Origin: Deltaproteobacteria bacterium
Lineage (GTDB): Bacteria > Myxococcota_A > Polyangia > Polyangiales > Ga0077539
Assembly (NCBI GenBank): GCA_947477565.1
Contig: CANJUR010000020.1
Location: 1-64,000, forward strand
Reading direction: 5' to 3'
DNA length: 64,000 nucleotides
The translations under genes were made by a program, and so were the position numbers. The notes under the pieces were generated by a model that was not told the origin of the DNA, ran no database searches, and saw nothing but the letters and a program-made list of their open reading frames with translations. Of this stretch, positions 19,689-28,503 are shown piece by piece; position 1 is the first letter of the stretch, and each line of letters opens with the position of its first letter.

Positions 19689-21989
19689 TCACTGCCGTGG
19701 GGTCAAGCACTCCGTCGGAACCGCGACGATTCGTGGCGTCGGCTCGGACAGCTGCAGTCCCACCCAGATGCCGCCGCCGCAGCGGACGAGTCGTGCGCGA
19801 TCGGCGCCGGGGTTCACCAGGGTGGCGTTTGTTGGGACCGCGCCCGCTACGGTGCTCAGGCGCAGCGCGGGGTGTGCCGCGACGCCCGCGGGCTCGTGCA
19901 GGACAAGCCAACGGTTGGGCGCCTCGGCGAGCATGTCGAGGGCGACGGATTCGCTCGCCACGGTGACGTCTAGCGGCGCTGGGCGGGCCTGGTTGAATCG
20001 CAGCAGGTGCACCGCGCCAGGGCTGACGCAGCGGGCCCTGGAGGCGCACTGCTCGGCAGGTCGCGCTGGGCCCAGGGTGACCACGAAGCCCGCCTCGTCG
20101 CCGAGGGAGGCGCCGGTCGTCGTCGCGGCGAGCACCTCGCCCGTGAGCAACACTGGCGCGCTGCGGCGAACGGCGTTGTCGGCGGGCGTGGCGCCACGGA
20201 CGGAGGTCGGGTCGCCAGCAGGATGCGCCGCGGCGAGGAGCGCGAGTTGCGGCCAGATGGCGCTGACGCGGTGACCTTCGCCTTCGCGCTGGTGGAACAA
20301 GAGCGTCGGGGAGGGGCCTGCAATGGCGGACTCGACGGTTCCTGCACCGAGGTACCAGGTCTGGATCGACGCGCGTCCGCGAGGGTCGCCGGACTGCACA
20401 TGAAAGAGCACCGGGTGCGCGCCCCCTTCGGACTCGACGTTGCTCACAAGCCACGTCGTCGCCTGGTCACGGTGCAACAGCATCACACCCCGTAGTGGGA
20501 CGTTATCCCAGCCAGTGAGTGGGACCTGCACGTGGGCGTGCGGCGATCGGGAAACCTCGGCGAGTCCGATGGGCTCACCAACACCGTTGCGCCACACGGA
20601 CCAGAGCCCGCCCCCGGAAGCGATCGTGGCGCCGAGTTCGACCGCGCCGCTGGCGTCGGAGCTGACGAGATGCTGCCAGGGCTGTCCCCGCCTCGCCTCG
20701 CGACTGGCGGTATGAAGCACTGTTCCCTCACGAGCGACCGCGATGAGGGTGCGGTCGTCGGGTCCGCATGCGAGGTCGAAGTCTGTGGCGGCCGTCTCAT
20801 ATCCGGCCGGCGGATCGATGGCCTCACCGACACAGCGAGGTGCAGAGCGCCCACGCCTCCGACCGAGGCGCAGCATCCCGACGGAGATCGGCTCGTCGCG
20901 GATCGTCGTCAGGTAGCCTGCGCCTCCTGCGACAGCGAGGGTTGCGAGCCCAAGGCCGACAACCACACCGCGTACCCAGCTGCGAGCGGGCGTCGCGGGG
21001 GGCATCGGGGAGGTTCCGGTGGTGCTGCGCGTCGGTCGGGCACTACGGTCGGCGCGCGCGCCGGAACCTTCCTCGCGTGGGCGAGTTGCGCCGCGCGGGG
21101 GCGGGATGGTCGGGTTGCGACGTTCGCTCTCCGCCCGCGACGGCGGGGAGAGAGTTGCGTGGCGCTGCGGGCGCATGGTGGCCATCGGCGCCGAAGGCTC
21201 GAGGGAAAGCTTCGCCAACTCGGTGAGCGTCTTGCCAAGCTCGGTGCCCGAGGCGAGCGCAGGGTGTTCGCCGTGCTGCGCGGAGTGCCGAAGCAGGGTC
21301 CACTTGCCCGCCGCGCCGCCATCCGGGGCCATCGACTGGGTGATGAAAATATCGTGCAGTGCGCCAAGCAGATCGACGAGATCTTTGCGGGGCTTGGCCG
21401 GCGGCAGGTCTGCGGTGGTCTCCCGGGCGAGAGCATCGATGCCGAATCCAACCAGGAAGCAGCGCTCCACCGCAGCCCCGATGGGGCACACCACGTACCG
21501 CTGATGGATTGCGCCATGGCAGATGCCCGCGGCATGAACCCGGTCGAGGTCGGTGGACATCACCGCGAACCAATTGAGCAGTGTCGCTACCGCCGCAGGC
21601 TTGCCGAGGGCAGATACGACCTCGCCGAGCCGAGCACGCAACGGCACCAGGCCTGCGACCGCGAAGATGGCGATCGGGAGCGACGCGCGGTTCATCGTGA
21701 TCTCCCGCGGTCGCAGGAGGCTGCTGTTGGACGGCACGGCGCCGAGCACCGGACGCAGGTCCGCGAGGCGCTCCGTCGCGATGGGGGCCGAACCGAGGAG
21801 TTGGGCTGCCACCGCCGCTGCCTCGCGGTCGATCACTTCGAACAGTTCGCCGGCACGCTCCTCTTCTGGCGCTCTGGAAACCGTAAAACGCTTGCCGAGG
21901 GGGTCACCGACTGCGATCAACGAGCACGCTCCATCGAGGGAATTGAGACGCCACGCTTCACGATAATCCAGAAGCCCCTTCCGTTGCAC
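19689..21989 (-). CDS. Membrane pseudokinase with C-terminal extracytoplasmic domain (copy B)
   Basis: A 766-residue paralogue of the next gene downstream (29 bases apart) with the same architecture. A kinase-like lobe carries VHAAGICHGAIHQRYVV near residues 151-167 and FLVGFGIDA near 178-186. A long Pro/Arg/Ser-rich linker follows, then a membrane helix (GVVVGLGLATLAVAGGAGYL, ~340-360) and a beta-rich tail with Cys pairs (EQCASRARC, VRCGG). HRD is HGA and DFG is GFG exactly as in copy A, so the loss of catalytic residues is conserved, not random decay. The start is a GTG at 21989; a later start cannot be excluded. Divergent from the BMP-family gene with 47 bases between. Confidence 0.73.
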   Translation of the reverse strand: MQRKGLLDYREAWRLNSLDGACSLIAVGDPLGKRFTVSRAPEEERAGELFEVIDREAAAVAAQLLGSAPIATERLADLRPVLGAVPSNSSLLRPREITMNRASLPIAIFAVAGLVPLRARLGEVVSALGKPAAVATLLNWFAVMSTDLDRVHAAGICHGAIHQRYVVCPIGAAVERCFLVGFGIDALARETTADLPPAKPRKDLVDLLGALHDIFITQSMAPDGGAAGKWTLLRHSAQHGEHPALASGTELGKTLTELAKLSLEPSAPMATMRPQRHATLSPPSRAESERRNPTIPPPRGATRPREEGSGARADRSARPTRSTTGTSPMPPATPARSWVRGVVVGLGLATLAVAGGAGYLTTIRDEPISVGMLRLGRRRGRSAPRCVGEAIDPPAGYETAATDFDLACGPDDRTLIAVAREGTVLHTASREARRGQPWQHLVSSDASGAVELGATIASGGGLWSVWRNGVGEPIGLAEVSRSPHAHVQVPLTGWDNVPLRGVMLLHRDQATTWLVSNVESEGGAHPVLFHVQSGDPRGRASIQTWYLGAGTVESAIAGPSPTLLFHQREGEGHRVSAIWPQLALLAAAHPAGDPTSVRGATPADNAVRRSAPVLLTGEVLAATTTGASLGDEAGFVVTLGPARPAEQCASRARCVSPGAVHLLRFNQARPAPLDVTVASESVALDMLAEAPNRWLVLHEPAGVAAHPALRLSTVAGAVPTNATLVNPGADRARLVRCGGGIWVGLQLSEPTPRIVAVPTECLTPRQ

Positions 21990-22036
21990 AGTCTAACGCC
22001 TCGTCGATCAACGTCTTCTGTCGCCTGTGGTACGCA

Positions 22037-23092
22037 GTGAAGCCCGTGAGCCGCAATGTAGGGTTGAGTGTCTGGCCCTGGGTGCTCATCGCGCTCGCGC
22101 TGGTGACCGTTCTGCTGCCGCCTCGCGGGGCCGGTGATGCCGTGGTCGCGGCGCGAAGTCCGTTGCGCATCGGGCTGGTCTTCGACGTGGGCGGACGTGG
22201 CGACAAGAGCTTCAACGACTCCGCGTGGGCGGGCCTCGAGCGCGCCCGGCGCGAACTCGGCGTAACCGTCGAATACGTTGAACCCGCAGATGGTGACGAC
22301 CGCGCTGGAGCACTGCGTCTCTTTGCCGCGCGCGGCTTCGATCGTGTGATCGGCGTCGGCTACGTTTTCTCTCGCGACGTTGACGCCGTAGCGCTCGACC
22401 ACCCTGCCGTCCGCTTCGCGTGCATCGACTACGCGCCGCCCGAACGGGGAGAGGCGCCGCCCAACGTCGTCGGACTCAAATTCCGCGAGGAAGAAGGCGC
22501 TTTTCTCGTCGGAGCTGCAGCCGGATTGAGCACCGCCCACGAGGCTGTGGGGTTCGTCGGGGGCATGGAAATCCCGCTGATCCGGCGCTTCGAGGCGGGC
22601 TATCGCGCCGGGGTGACGGCGGTGTGCTCGGCGTGTCGCGTGCTCGCGGCCTATGCGGGCAGCACGCCGACCGCATTCAAGGATCCAGAGCGCGGAGCGC
22701 AACTCGCGACGTCGCAGATCGCCGCCGGTGCCGACGTGATCTTCCACGCATCGGGCAGCACTGGACTTGGGGTTTTCGTCGCAGCGCAGCGCCTCGGCGT
22801 ACGCGCGATCGGCGTCGATGCCGACCAGTACGACGAGATGCCCGGGGTGGTGCTCACCTCCATGCTGAAGCGCGTCGATGTCGTGGTGTTCGAGATGATT
22901 CGGGAGGCCACCGAGGGGCGCTACGTGCGAGGACCGCGCGGACTGCGGACCTTCGGGCTGGTCGAGGGCGGCATCGACTGGGTGCACACCGGGACTCACG
23001 CGAGCGGTCTGCGCCCGGAAGTGATCGGTCGGGTGGAGGCGCTTCGACTGGAGATTGTTCGGGGAGTCGTGCGGGTGCCCGGGCGGGAGTAG
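22037..23092 (+). CDS. BMP-family (PnrA/Med-like) substrate-binding protein
   Basis: The 351-residue protein has an N-terminal signal/anchor helix (VWPWVLIALALVTVLLPP) and then the BMP lipoprotein family core: LRIGLVFDVGGRGDKSFNDSAWAGLERA, VIGVGYVFSRDV, NVVGLKFREEEGAFLVGAAAGL, VGFVGGMEIPLIRRFEAGYRAG and ADVIFHASGSTGLGVFVAAQ, ending in GIDWVHTGTH. Family members bind purine nucleosides or related ligands for ABC import or signalling. There is no lipobox, so it is probably held by its N-terminal helix. No permease or ATPase genes are adjacent. It begins at a GTG 47 bases from the divergent pseudokinase gene, which hints at a sensor role. Confidence 0.85.
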   Translation: MKPVSRNVGLSVWPWVLIALALVTVLLPPRGAGDAVVAARSPLRIGLVFDVGGRGDKSFNDSAWAGLERARRELGVTVEYVEPADGDDRAGALRLFAARGFDRVIGVGYVFSRDVDAVALDHPAVRFACIDYAPPERGEAPPNVVGLKFREEEGAFLVGAAAGLSTAHEAVGFVGGMEIPLIRRFEAGYRAGVTAVCSACRVLAAYAGSTPTAFKDPERGAQLATSQIAAGADVIFHASGSTGLGVFVAAQRLGVRAIGVDADQYDEMPGVVLTSMLKRVDVVVFEMIREATEGRYVRGPRGLRTFGLVEGGIDWVHTGTHASGLRPEVIGRVEALRLEIVRGVVRVPGRE

Positions 23093-23100
23093 CGGTCGGG

Positions 23101-23991
23101 TTACCGACGGAGGTCGCGGAGAAGCGCGCGCTCAAGCGTGGCGAGGCCCGTGGATGCGTCGGCAGGAGACCCGCGCCTCGCCCCGCGGACGGCGGCAAGC
23201 ATCTCGGCGCCGCCCATGGCCAGCGCGGCCACTCCGATGGCGTTTCGCTGCGCGGGGAGGTCGAGCCAGCGTCGCACCACGGCACGCGCCGCTCGAGCGC
23301 GCAAAGGGGAATCAACAGTCCACCGGGGGCCCGATCGGGCCCAGCTCGCCGTCGCTTCCGCGAGGCCGCTCGCAAGCGCCGACGCGTAGGCCGGGTCGCG
23401 CGCGCTCTCGAGTCGCGCCACCATCCATGCGTTGGCCTCCGGGCTGGCGCAGAGTCCGAGCGCGGCTGCCGCAGCGTCGCCCTGTGGGCCTGTGGCGCTC
23501 TGGAGCGTCCGACGGTCGCTGTCCTGGCAGACGCGGGCGAGGCCGCGGGCCGCAGCGCGAAGCTCCGGGGCCTCGGTAGCGGTCGCGAATACACCACGGA
23601 GTAAAGGCAGAGCGCGGGCGTCGCCGAGGTTGCCCACCGCTTCGAGGAGCCCCTGGCGCAAGGCCGATTGCTCCTCCGCCGAGAGCGCGCGGGGAAAGCC
23701 GGTGAGCGCGAGCGCGTCGAGCATCGGGAGCAGTGCTGTTGGCCCCATCGCGCGCAGTTCGAGGGCCACGGAGGGGCGGCCCGCGCGAGTGCGGCGGTAG
23801 GACTCCGGGCGCAGGCCGTCGAGGTCGGCGATGCGGCGATAGGCTTCGGGTTGGCGCGCGCGGTCGATTCGCACCGCAGCGGCGAGTGGGCGAGAGACTC
23901 CCGCCGGGACGGCGCGCGGATCGAGGAGCGGTGAGGCGTCCGCGAGGGCGGGGACGAGCGAGAACGACAGGATCGCGAGCGACAACTTCAT
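23101..23991 (-). CDS. Secreted HEAT-repeat-like protein
   Basis: A 296-residue protein with a signal peptide (MKLSLAILSFSLVPALADA) and helical repeats typical of HEAT/PBS-lyase-type scaffolds: LLPMLDALALTGFPRALSAEE, LGDARALPLLRGVFATATEAPELRAAARGLARV, GDAAAAALGLCASPEANAWMVARL. No catalytic motif. Its ATG overlaps the stop of the arginine-deiminase gene (ATGA), so it is the last gene of a five-gene coupled operon and may scaffold or regulate its products in the periplasm. Confidence 0.7.
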   Translation of the reverse strand: MKLSLAILSFSLVPALADASPLLDPRAVPAGVSRPLAAAVRIDRARQPEAYRRIADLDGLRPESYRRTRAGRPSVALELRAMGPTALLPMLDALALTGFPRALSAEEQSALRQGLLEAVGNLGDARALPLLRGVFATATEAPELRAAARGLARVCQDSDRRTLQSATGPQGDAAAAALGLCASPEANAWMVARLESARDPAYASALASGLAEATASWARSGPRWTVDSPLRARAARAVVRRWLDLPAQRNAIGVAALAMGGAEMLAAVRGARRGSPADASTGLATLERALLRDLRR

Positions 23992-25817
23992 CGGGTGACC
24001 TCCCACCACGCTCCGTGCGCGGGGATTCTTCGGAGCGCGTTGGTGCCGCAGTGAACCTCGCCTTCGGCAGCGTGGAGGATCTCCCACTGCTCGGCGAAGT
24101 GCGCCGTGATGCCCTCCGCGCGGAAGAGTTGGCTCAGGTAGGTTTGCATGAAATCGGTGCCGCCAACGAGCGCCGCGTGGGGCTTCGCCATCGTCACCGA
24201 ATGCCCGTAAAGAAGCAGATTTACGGTGCCAGGCATGTACGCAGCGCCCTGTCCGTTTTCGATCTCCCACATCAAGAAGGGAATCTCGATGATCTCTTCG
24301 TCGGTCAGCCCGGCCTCGGTCTGGAGGGCCTCTCGCACCAGGTCGATGTGAGCCTGGTCGCGCTGGTTAAACGCCATCAAATCCGTGTCCCCGAGGATGC
24401 TGTTAATGGTGCGCGTCGCCGAGTAGGCGCGGCCCGCCATCGCGCTGCCCCGCGGGTAGAACCACCGCTGGCCTTCGAACATCAGCCGATCGCCGTTGGC
24501 GGGGTCGGTCGCGACCATCGCCTGGAGCTGCGCGCGGGCGGCGCGGGGCGATGCGACCAGGAGCTTCCATCCACGCGGTGAGCTCACCGGGATGAAGCTC
24601 GCGAACTCATCGACGTGGCCGACGTGCAGCCAGGAGGTGTCGAGCTCCAACACGGGGCCTTGCACCCGTTGGGCGTTGAGGAAGGCCCGTAGTTCGGGGT
24701 CGCTGCTGCGGGTGGCGACGTTGCCGTGGAAGATGCGGCCGAAGGGGTGGCCCGCGTACGGCGGGATGACCTCGAGGTTGCCAAAGGAGTCGAGGCTGGG
24801 ATCGTGGGCGCGCGTCGCGGGGTACGAGTCCTCGTGGTGCCAGGTGTACCCGTGGTCGGGACCGACGAAATCACGGCGGGTCCAGGCCGCGATCGCTCGA
24901 TCGACCCGGGGGGTGCGGAGTACGACGTTCATGCCCTGAGGGGCGTCGCCGCCGGGCATCGAGGTCCAGCCGAGCTCCATGTAGTCCTGTGTCCAGACGT
25001 CGGGACCGCGGTTGGGCTGGCTCCACTCCGGGTCGAGGCCGTCGATGGTCTCGAACTCCATCCGGTCGTCGGTGGTGATCGCGTCCATGTCGTTGATGAA
25101 CCGCGCCAACGAGACGATGCCACCGCCGCCCGTGGCGTAGACTCGCGTCGCCTCATCGAGGGAGGTGCTCACCACGAAGGGCGCCACACGCATCACCACA
25201 TGGTCGTCGCCGATCGCCTCTGCGCCATGTGTCACCGCGAGCGCCAGCGTGATCTCGCCCGGCCATGTCGGCGTGGGAAAATCGCTCGACTCCACGCCCA
25301 GCTCCACGCCCGCACGCAGGTCTGCAGTGGACAGCGTTTCCCCCTCCAGATCGACGCGCCGCCACACTCCTTCATCGAGGCGAAACACCCGCACCGTCGG
25401 CGTCGTCGGCCCGGTCAGCGTGAGCCGTCCGGTCGCGCCCTCCACGAGACCCGCGATCGCTGCGACGTGCACCCGCGCCAGGTCGAGCGCGTCTCCGTCG
25501 CCGTTGACCACATCGTCCGCGCCGTCGAGCGTGTCGTCGTCGTCGTCGTCGTCCACGTTGGCGAGAAACACCGCGCCGTGCGCTGCGCTCCAGTCTGCGC
25601 GGAAGGTCTCGTCGTCACCGGTGTCGGAGACGGTTCCGTCGCGATTGGCGTCCACCCGCAGCCGCACTCGCGGTGGCGCGGGGACATCGACGACCGCCGT
25701 GTCTCCTCCGGCATCGGCGGCGTTGATGGGGGGTGCCGTCGCGTCGTCGCCGCAGCCCGCGAGGAGCGCGCCGAGCGTCGCGATAAGCCATCGAGGCCGT
25801 GTCTTGAGTACGATCAC
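23988..25817 (-). CDS. Lipoprotein protein-arginine deiminase (PAD family)
   Basis: The 609-residue protein (GTG start, n-region KTRPR, lipobox LLAGC with Cys22) is a close match to the catalytic domain of animal peptidylarginine deiminases, which turn protein arginine into citrulline in a calcium-dependent way. All four catalytic residues are in family motifs: Asp278 (VWTQDYMELGW), His401 and Asp403 (VGHVDEFASFIP) and Cys590 (GEVHCGTNALR). Other PAD signatures are DSFGNLEVIPP, LFEG-like LMFEGQ, and PGTVNLLLYG. The N-terminal region has a VDANRDGTVSD calcium-loop-like motif and a run of seven Asp. It lies in a coupled operon with a SIS protein, cytochrome c and a HEAT protein. A TTG 12 codons upstream is an alternative start. 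Confidence 0.92.
   Translation of the reverse strand: MIVLKTRPRWLIATLGALLAGCGDDATAPPINAADAGGDTAVVDVPAPPRVRLRVDANRDGTVSDTGDDETFRADWSAAHGAVFLANVDDDDDDDTLDGADDVVNGDGDALDLARVHVAAIAGLVEGATGRLTLTGPTTPTVRVFRLDEGVWRRVDLEGETLSTADLRAGVELGVESSDFPTPTWPGEITLALAVTHGAEAIGDDHVVMRVAPFVVSTSLDEATRVYATGGGGIVSLARFINDMDAITTDDRMEFETIDGLDPEWSQPNRGPDVWTQDYMELGWTSMPGGDAPQGMNVVLRTPRVDRAIAAWTRRDFVGPDHGYTWHHEDSYPATRAHDPSLDSFGNLEVIPPYAGHPFGRIFHGNVATRSSDPELRAFLNAQRVQGPVLELDTSWLHVGHVDEFASFIPVSSPRGWKLLVASPRAARAQLQAMVATDPANGDRLMFEGQRWFYPRGSAMAGRAYSATRTINSILGDTDLMAFNQRDQAHIDLVREALQTEAGLTDEEIIEIPFLMWEIENGQGAAYMPGTVNLLLYGHSVTMAKPHAALVGGTDFMQTYLSQLFRAEGITAHFAEQWEILHAAEGEVHCGTNALRRIPAHGAWWEVTR
25533..25553. repeat. Seven tandem GTC triplets (Asp run)
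   Basis: Seven consecutive GTC triplets on the plus strand encode seven aspartates in the N-terminal region of the arginine deiminase lipoprotein. A trinucleotide run like this can change length by slippage without breaking the frame. Confidence 0.9.
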
Positions 25818-25849
25818 GCCGTGAATGGGAGCGCCATCGCGGTGCCCCG

Positions 25850-26899
25850 TCAACGAGGCTCGCGCCCTTCTTCCCCGACGTCACCGAGGGCGTACAGGGC
25901 GGCGTCGCGACCGAAGCCAGGCCAGTGCACCAGATCGCGCGGGCTGCGCGCCAGCACCGCGCAAACGAGTCGATTGCAGTGCGCGTCGAAGTCGAAGAAA
26001 CCGGTCACTCCGGCGGTGCGCGCGCGCAGCCGAAGCATCGGGTGCCCGTCGCCGACCACGGACGCCAGCCGGTCGAGCAGGGCGCTCGCGCCTGGGTCGT
26101 CGCCGGGCTCTAGCGCGAGGAGCAACCGCGGCCGTTCGAGGACGTGCTGTAGCGGGCCGTGCACCATCTGGAGCGCGTCCCAGCACGGCGGATCACAGGT
26201 CGCCGGTCCCTCCAGCCACTTCCAGCGCAGCCCGTGCGCGAGCTCGAGGCCTGGGTCGCAACTCACGATCGCCACGTGGCCCCCCGCTGCCATCGCCGCC
26301 GCGCGATCGTCGAGCGGGAAGTCTTCCGTCGGGAGTCCATCGGGCACGGCGTCGAGGTGACCTTCGAAGGGCGGCGCGTCGCCTCGTCCCTCGGCCAGTG
26401 CGTCGATGGCGCGCAAGAGCATCATGGTGGCCGCGGCGGGCCCCTGAACTCGAAGCAGCAGGCCGCTCTCCGGGCCCGGCGGATGGGCGATGATCACTGC
26501 GCCAAACGCGCGGACCGTCGCCAGCGCCGGGTGCTCCGGGCACGCCGTCACGACCATGCAGGCTGCGAAGGCCGGCGCGCGCGCTAGCGCAAGGCGGGAA
26601 TTCGGGGAGATTCCCTGGCTGATCACCACGAGGACGGCGCTCGGATCGGTGACGTCCGCGGCCCGCTCCGGAGCGAAGGCCGAAAGCGGAACAAACTCAG
26701 CGCATGCGTGCAGGTGCCTTCGGAGGAGCGCGGCGAAGATTCGGGCGGGGCCTTCGGAGGCGCCCGCGCCGGTGATGATCCAGCGGGTACGGTGGGCGAT
26801 GGAGCGCAGCGACGGTAGCGGCGTCGCGAGGGTGGCGCGCAGCACCGTGGGCACATCGGCGCAGCGCTGGCGGAGTAGCTCGAGGCCGTCGCTGTTCAT
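25850..26899 (-). CDS. SIS-domain protein
   Basis: A soluble 349-residue protein with the sugar-isomerase (SIS) fold. WIITGAGASEGPARIFAALL near residues 38-58 is the phosphosugar-binding loop, VLVVISQGISPNSRLALARA near 90-110 has the Ser-rich loop, and MVVTACPEHPAL follows. A second, weaker SIS-like half includes VAIVSCDPGLELAHGLRWKWLEG. That double layout resembles GlmS/AgaS/FrlB-type isomerases and deglycases, but no glutaminase domain is present. Its ATG overlaps the upstream stop (TGATG), and the PAD gene starts 32 bases after its stop. Substrate unknown; the operon context does not point to amino-sugar metabolism. Confidence 0.78.
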   Translation of the reverse strand: MNSDGLELLRQRCADVPTVLRATLATPLPSLRSIAHRTRWIITGAGASEGPARIFAALLRRHLHACAEFVPLSAFAPERAADVTDPSAVLVVISQGISPNSRLALARAPAFAACMVVTACPEHPALATVRAFGAVIIAHPPGPESGLLLRVQGPAAATMMLLRAIDALAEGRGDAPPFEGHLDAVPDGLPTEDFPLDDRAAAMAAGGHVAIVSCDPGLELAHGLRWKWLEGPATCDPPCWDALQMVHGPLQHVLERPRLLLALEPGDDPGASALLDRLASVVGDGHPMLRLRARTAGVTGFFDFDAHCNRLVCAVLARSPRDLVHWPGFGRDAALYALGDVGEEGREPR

Positions 26900-27783
26900 C
26901 ACGGTCCAGCGTCGGGGCGGGCGTCGGGGTCGTGCTTGCGCAGGGCCATCGCGCGAAGATAACCGAGCAGCCCGTCGAGGTCGGCTTCGCTCAAGTTGGG
27001 GTGCGGCGGCATCGCGCCGTAGCGAAACGTCATCGGGTTGCGGATGTACGCGCGAATCTGCTCCTCTGGGCGGTACTCGGTGATGTTCATCGGGACGTTG
27101 AGCTCTGGGCCCACACGGCCGCCCTCGCGGTTAATCGCGTGGCAGCGAATACAGAGGTCTGTAAAAATAACGTAGCCCCGACGGGCTGTGGAGCCGTCGG
27201 GTTCGCCCGCGGGCGTCGTGTGCGGAAACACCGTCTCGAAGCGCGCGACCTCGATGGCGGCGAGCTGCCACGGGCGGGGGTGCGTCTCGAGATCGACCTG
27301 CGACGACTCGCGCCACACGAGGTAGGCCGGGCCGGGGTTGGCGCGCTGCGGGCCGATGGGTTCCCAGCCCGGGCGATCGAGGTCGCGCACTGCGAGGTAG
27401 GCACCGGCTTCGAGCAGGCGCTCGCCGCTGATGGGCACCGTGTATCCGTCCCGCGCACGCAGTACAAACTGCAGCGTTCGCAGGGGCTCTTGAACGATGC
27501 CGCCGAAGCCCTCGGCGAGGACGCGGTCGAGTCGCAGCGCGCGGAAGCGCTTCGTGCGGTGGTAGTAGCCGTCGAAATTCTCGACGGTCTCCGGGGCGAC
27601 CCGCGCGGTGAGTTCGCCGAGGGTGAGCACGCGCACGGTGCGCCCCTGAACCCGAAACTCGAGGCGCGCTGCGGGCTCCTCGGCGAGCGCATCGGGGCCT
27701 GCGTCGAGGGTGATGACGGCGGCGGGGCGGTGGCTGCACGCCGCGAGGAGCAACGCGAGCGCTGTGACGGGGCGGTGGCTCAC
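26899..27783 (-). CDS. Lipoprotein monohaem cytochrome c with N-terminal domain
   Basis: The 294-residue protein (GTG start overlapping the upstream stop as GTGA) has a lipobox LLAACS with Cys16. Residues ~40-185 form a beta-rich domain (FRVQGRTVRVLTLGELTARV, LQFVLRARDGYTVPISGERLLEAGAYLAVRD) reminiscent of the small molybdopterin-oxidoreductase-type fold but without a visible cofactor Cys. A cytochrome c domain follows with haem motif CIRCH at 211-215 and a distal Met at 258 (YGAMPPHPNLS). The end, ADLDGLLGYLRAM, is typical of class-I cytochromes. It likely carries electrons at the outer-membrane/periplasm face, with an unknown partner. Confidence 0.85.
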   Translation of the reverse strand: MSHRPVTALALLLAACSHRPAAVITLDAGPDALAEEPAARLEFRVQGRTVRVLTLGELTARVAPETVENFDGYYHRTKRFRALRLDRVLAEGFGGIVQEPLRTLQFVLRARDGYTVPISGERLLEAGAYLAVRDLDRPGWEPIGPQRANPGPAYLVWRESSQVDLETHPRPWQLAAIEVARFETVFPHTTPAGEPDGSTARRGYVIFTDLCIRCHAINREGGRVGPELNVPMNITEYRPEEQIRAYIRNPMTFRYGAMPPHPNLSEADLDGLLGYLRAMALRKHDPDARPDAGP

Positions 27784-28463
27784 GGGCGCAGGTCTCGCGG
27801 CGCGCGCCAGAGCACAAATGCGACGAAAAAGCCATAGTATAAGAGGTTTGGGACGATGCGCAGGAGGTACGCGAGGTCGATTCCCGAGAGGATCAGTACG
27901 TCCGCGGAGGCCCAGAGCGCGTACTGCGCGAGGCAGAAGGTCGCGACCGCGCGAGCGAGGGCGAGGGCGGGTGTGGGTCTGCGGCGCGCGAGGAGGCCGA
28001 AGCGCCAGAGGCCGAAAAGCGCTAGCGAGACGACCTCGTAGAAGAGGAAGACGTTACGGGTGGTGGCGAAGGTGGTGGGTGCGAGGCGCGTGGCGGCGGC
28101 GACGGCGAGGGAGGCGACGAGGCTCCAGCCGAGGGCGCGCGCCCAGGTGGATGACCACGGACGCGAGGGCGAGGCGAGGCGATCGAGGAGGAGATACGCG
28201 CGCAGGTCGCCGAGGATGACAAAGACGATGGAGGCGACGCGTTCGGCGTCGGGGTGTCCGTGGAGGGGCGTTGCGAAGCCCGTGAGCGAGGCGTCGAGGA
28301 CGATTTCGAGGGCGCACCCGAGCAGCCAGACGCGGAGGAAGGGCGGCCAATGGTCGGGATGCCGGGAGCGCTGCTGCAGCACAATGGCGAGTGCCGCCAG
28401 GGCGATGGGTAACAGCAGTCCGGGGTGGTGCCAGGGGGAGGAGTAGATCTGTGCGGGGGACAT
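27780..28463 (-). CDS. Integral membrane protein of unknown function
   Basis: First gene of the five-gene operon ending in the PAD and HEAT genes. The ATG at 28463 gives 227 residues with about six or seven hydrophobic helices (GLLLPIALAALAIVLQ, FLRVWLLGCALEIVLD, SIVFVILGDLRAYLLLD, ALGWSLVASLAVAAATRL, VFLFYEVVSLALFGLW, LLYYGFFVAFVLW). No family is recognised. It begins just after a hydrophilic MSPAQIYSSPWHHPG. Tight coupling with a cytochrome c lipoprotein suggests a membrane electron-transfer or sensing role, which is inference only. Confidence 0.72.
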   Translation of the reverse strand: MSPAQIYSSPWHHPGLLLPIALAALAIVLQQRSRHPDHWPPFLRVWLLGCALEIVLDASLTGFATPLHGHPDAERVASIVFVILGDLRAYLLLDRLASPSRPWSSTWARALGWSLVASLAVAAATRLAPTTFATTRNVFLFYEVVSLALFGLWRFGLLARRRPTPALALARAVATFCLAQYALWASADVLILSGIDLAYLLRIVPNLLYYGFFVAFVLWRAPRDLRP

Positions 28464-28503
28464 CAATCGTGGGCTCTCCTTCGTAGGATGCCCCAAACGG
28501 GGA

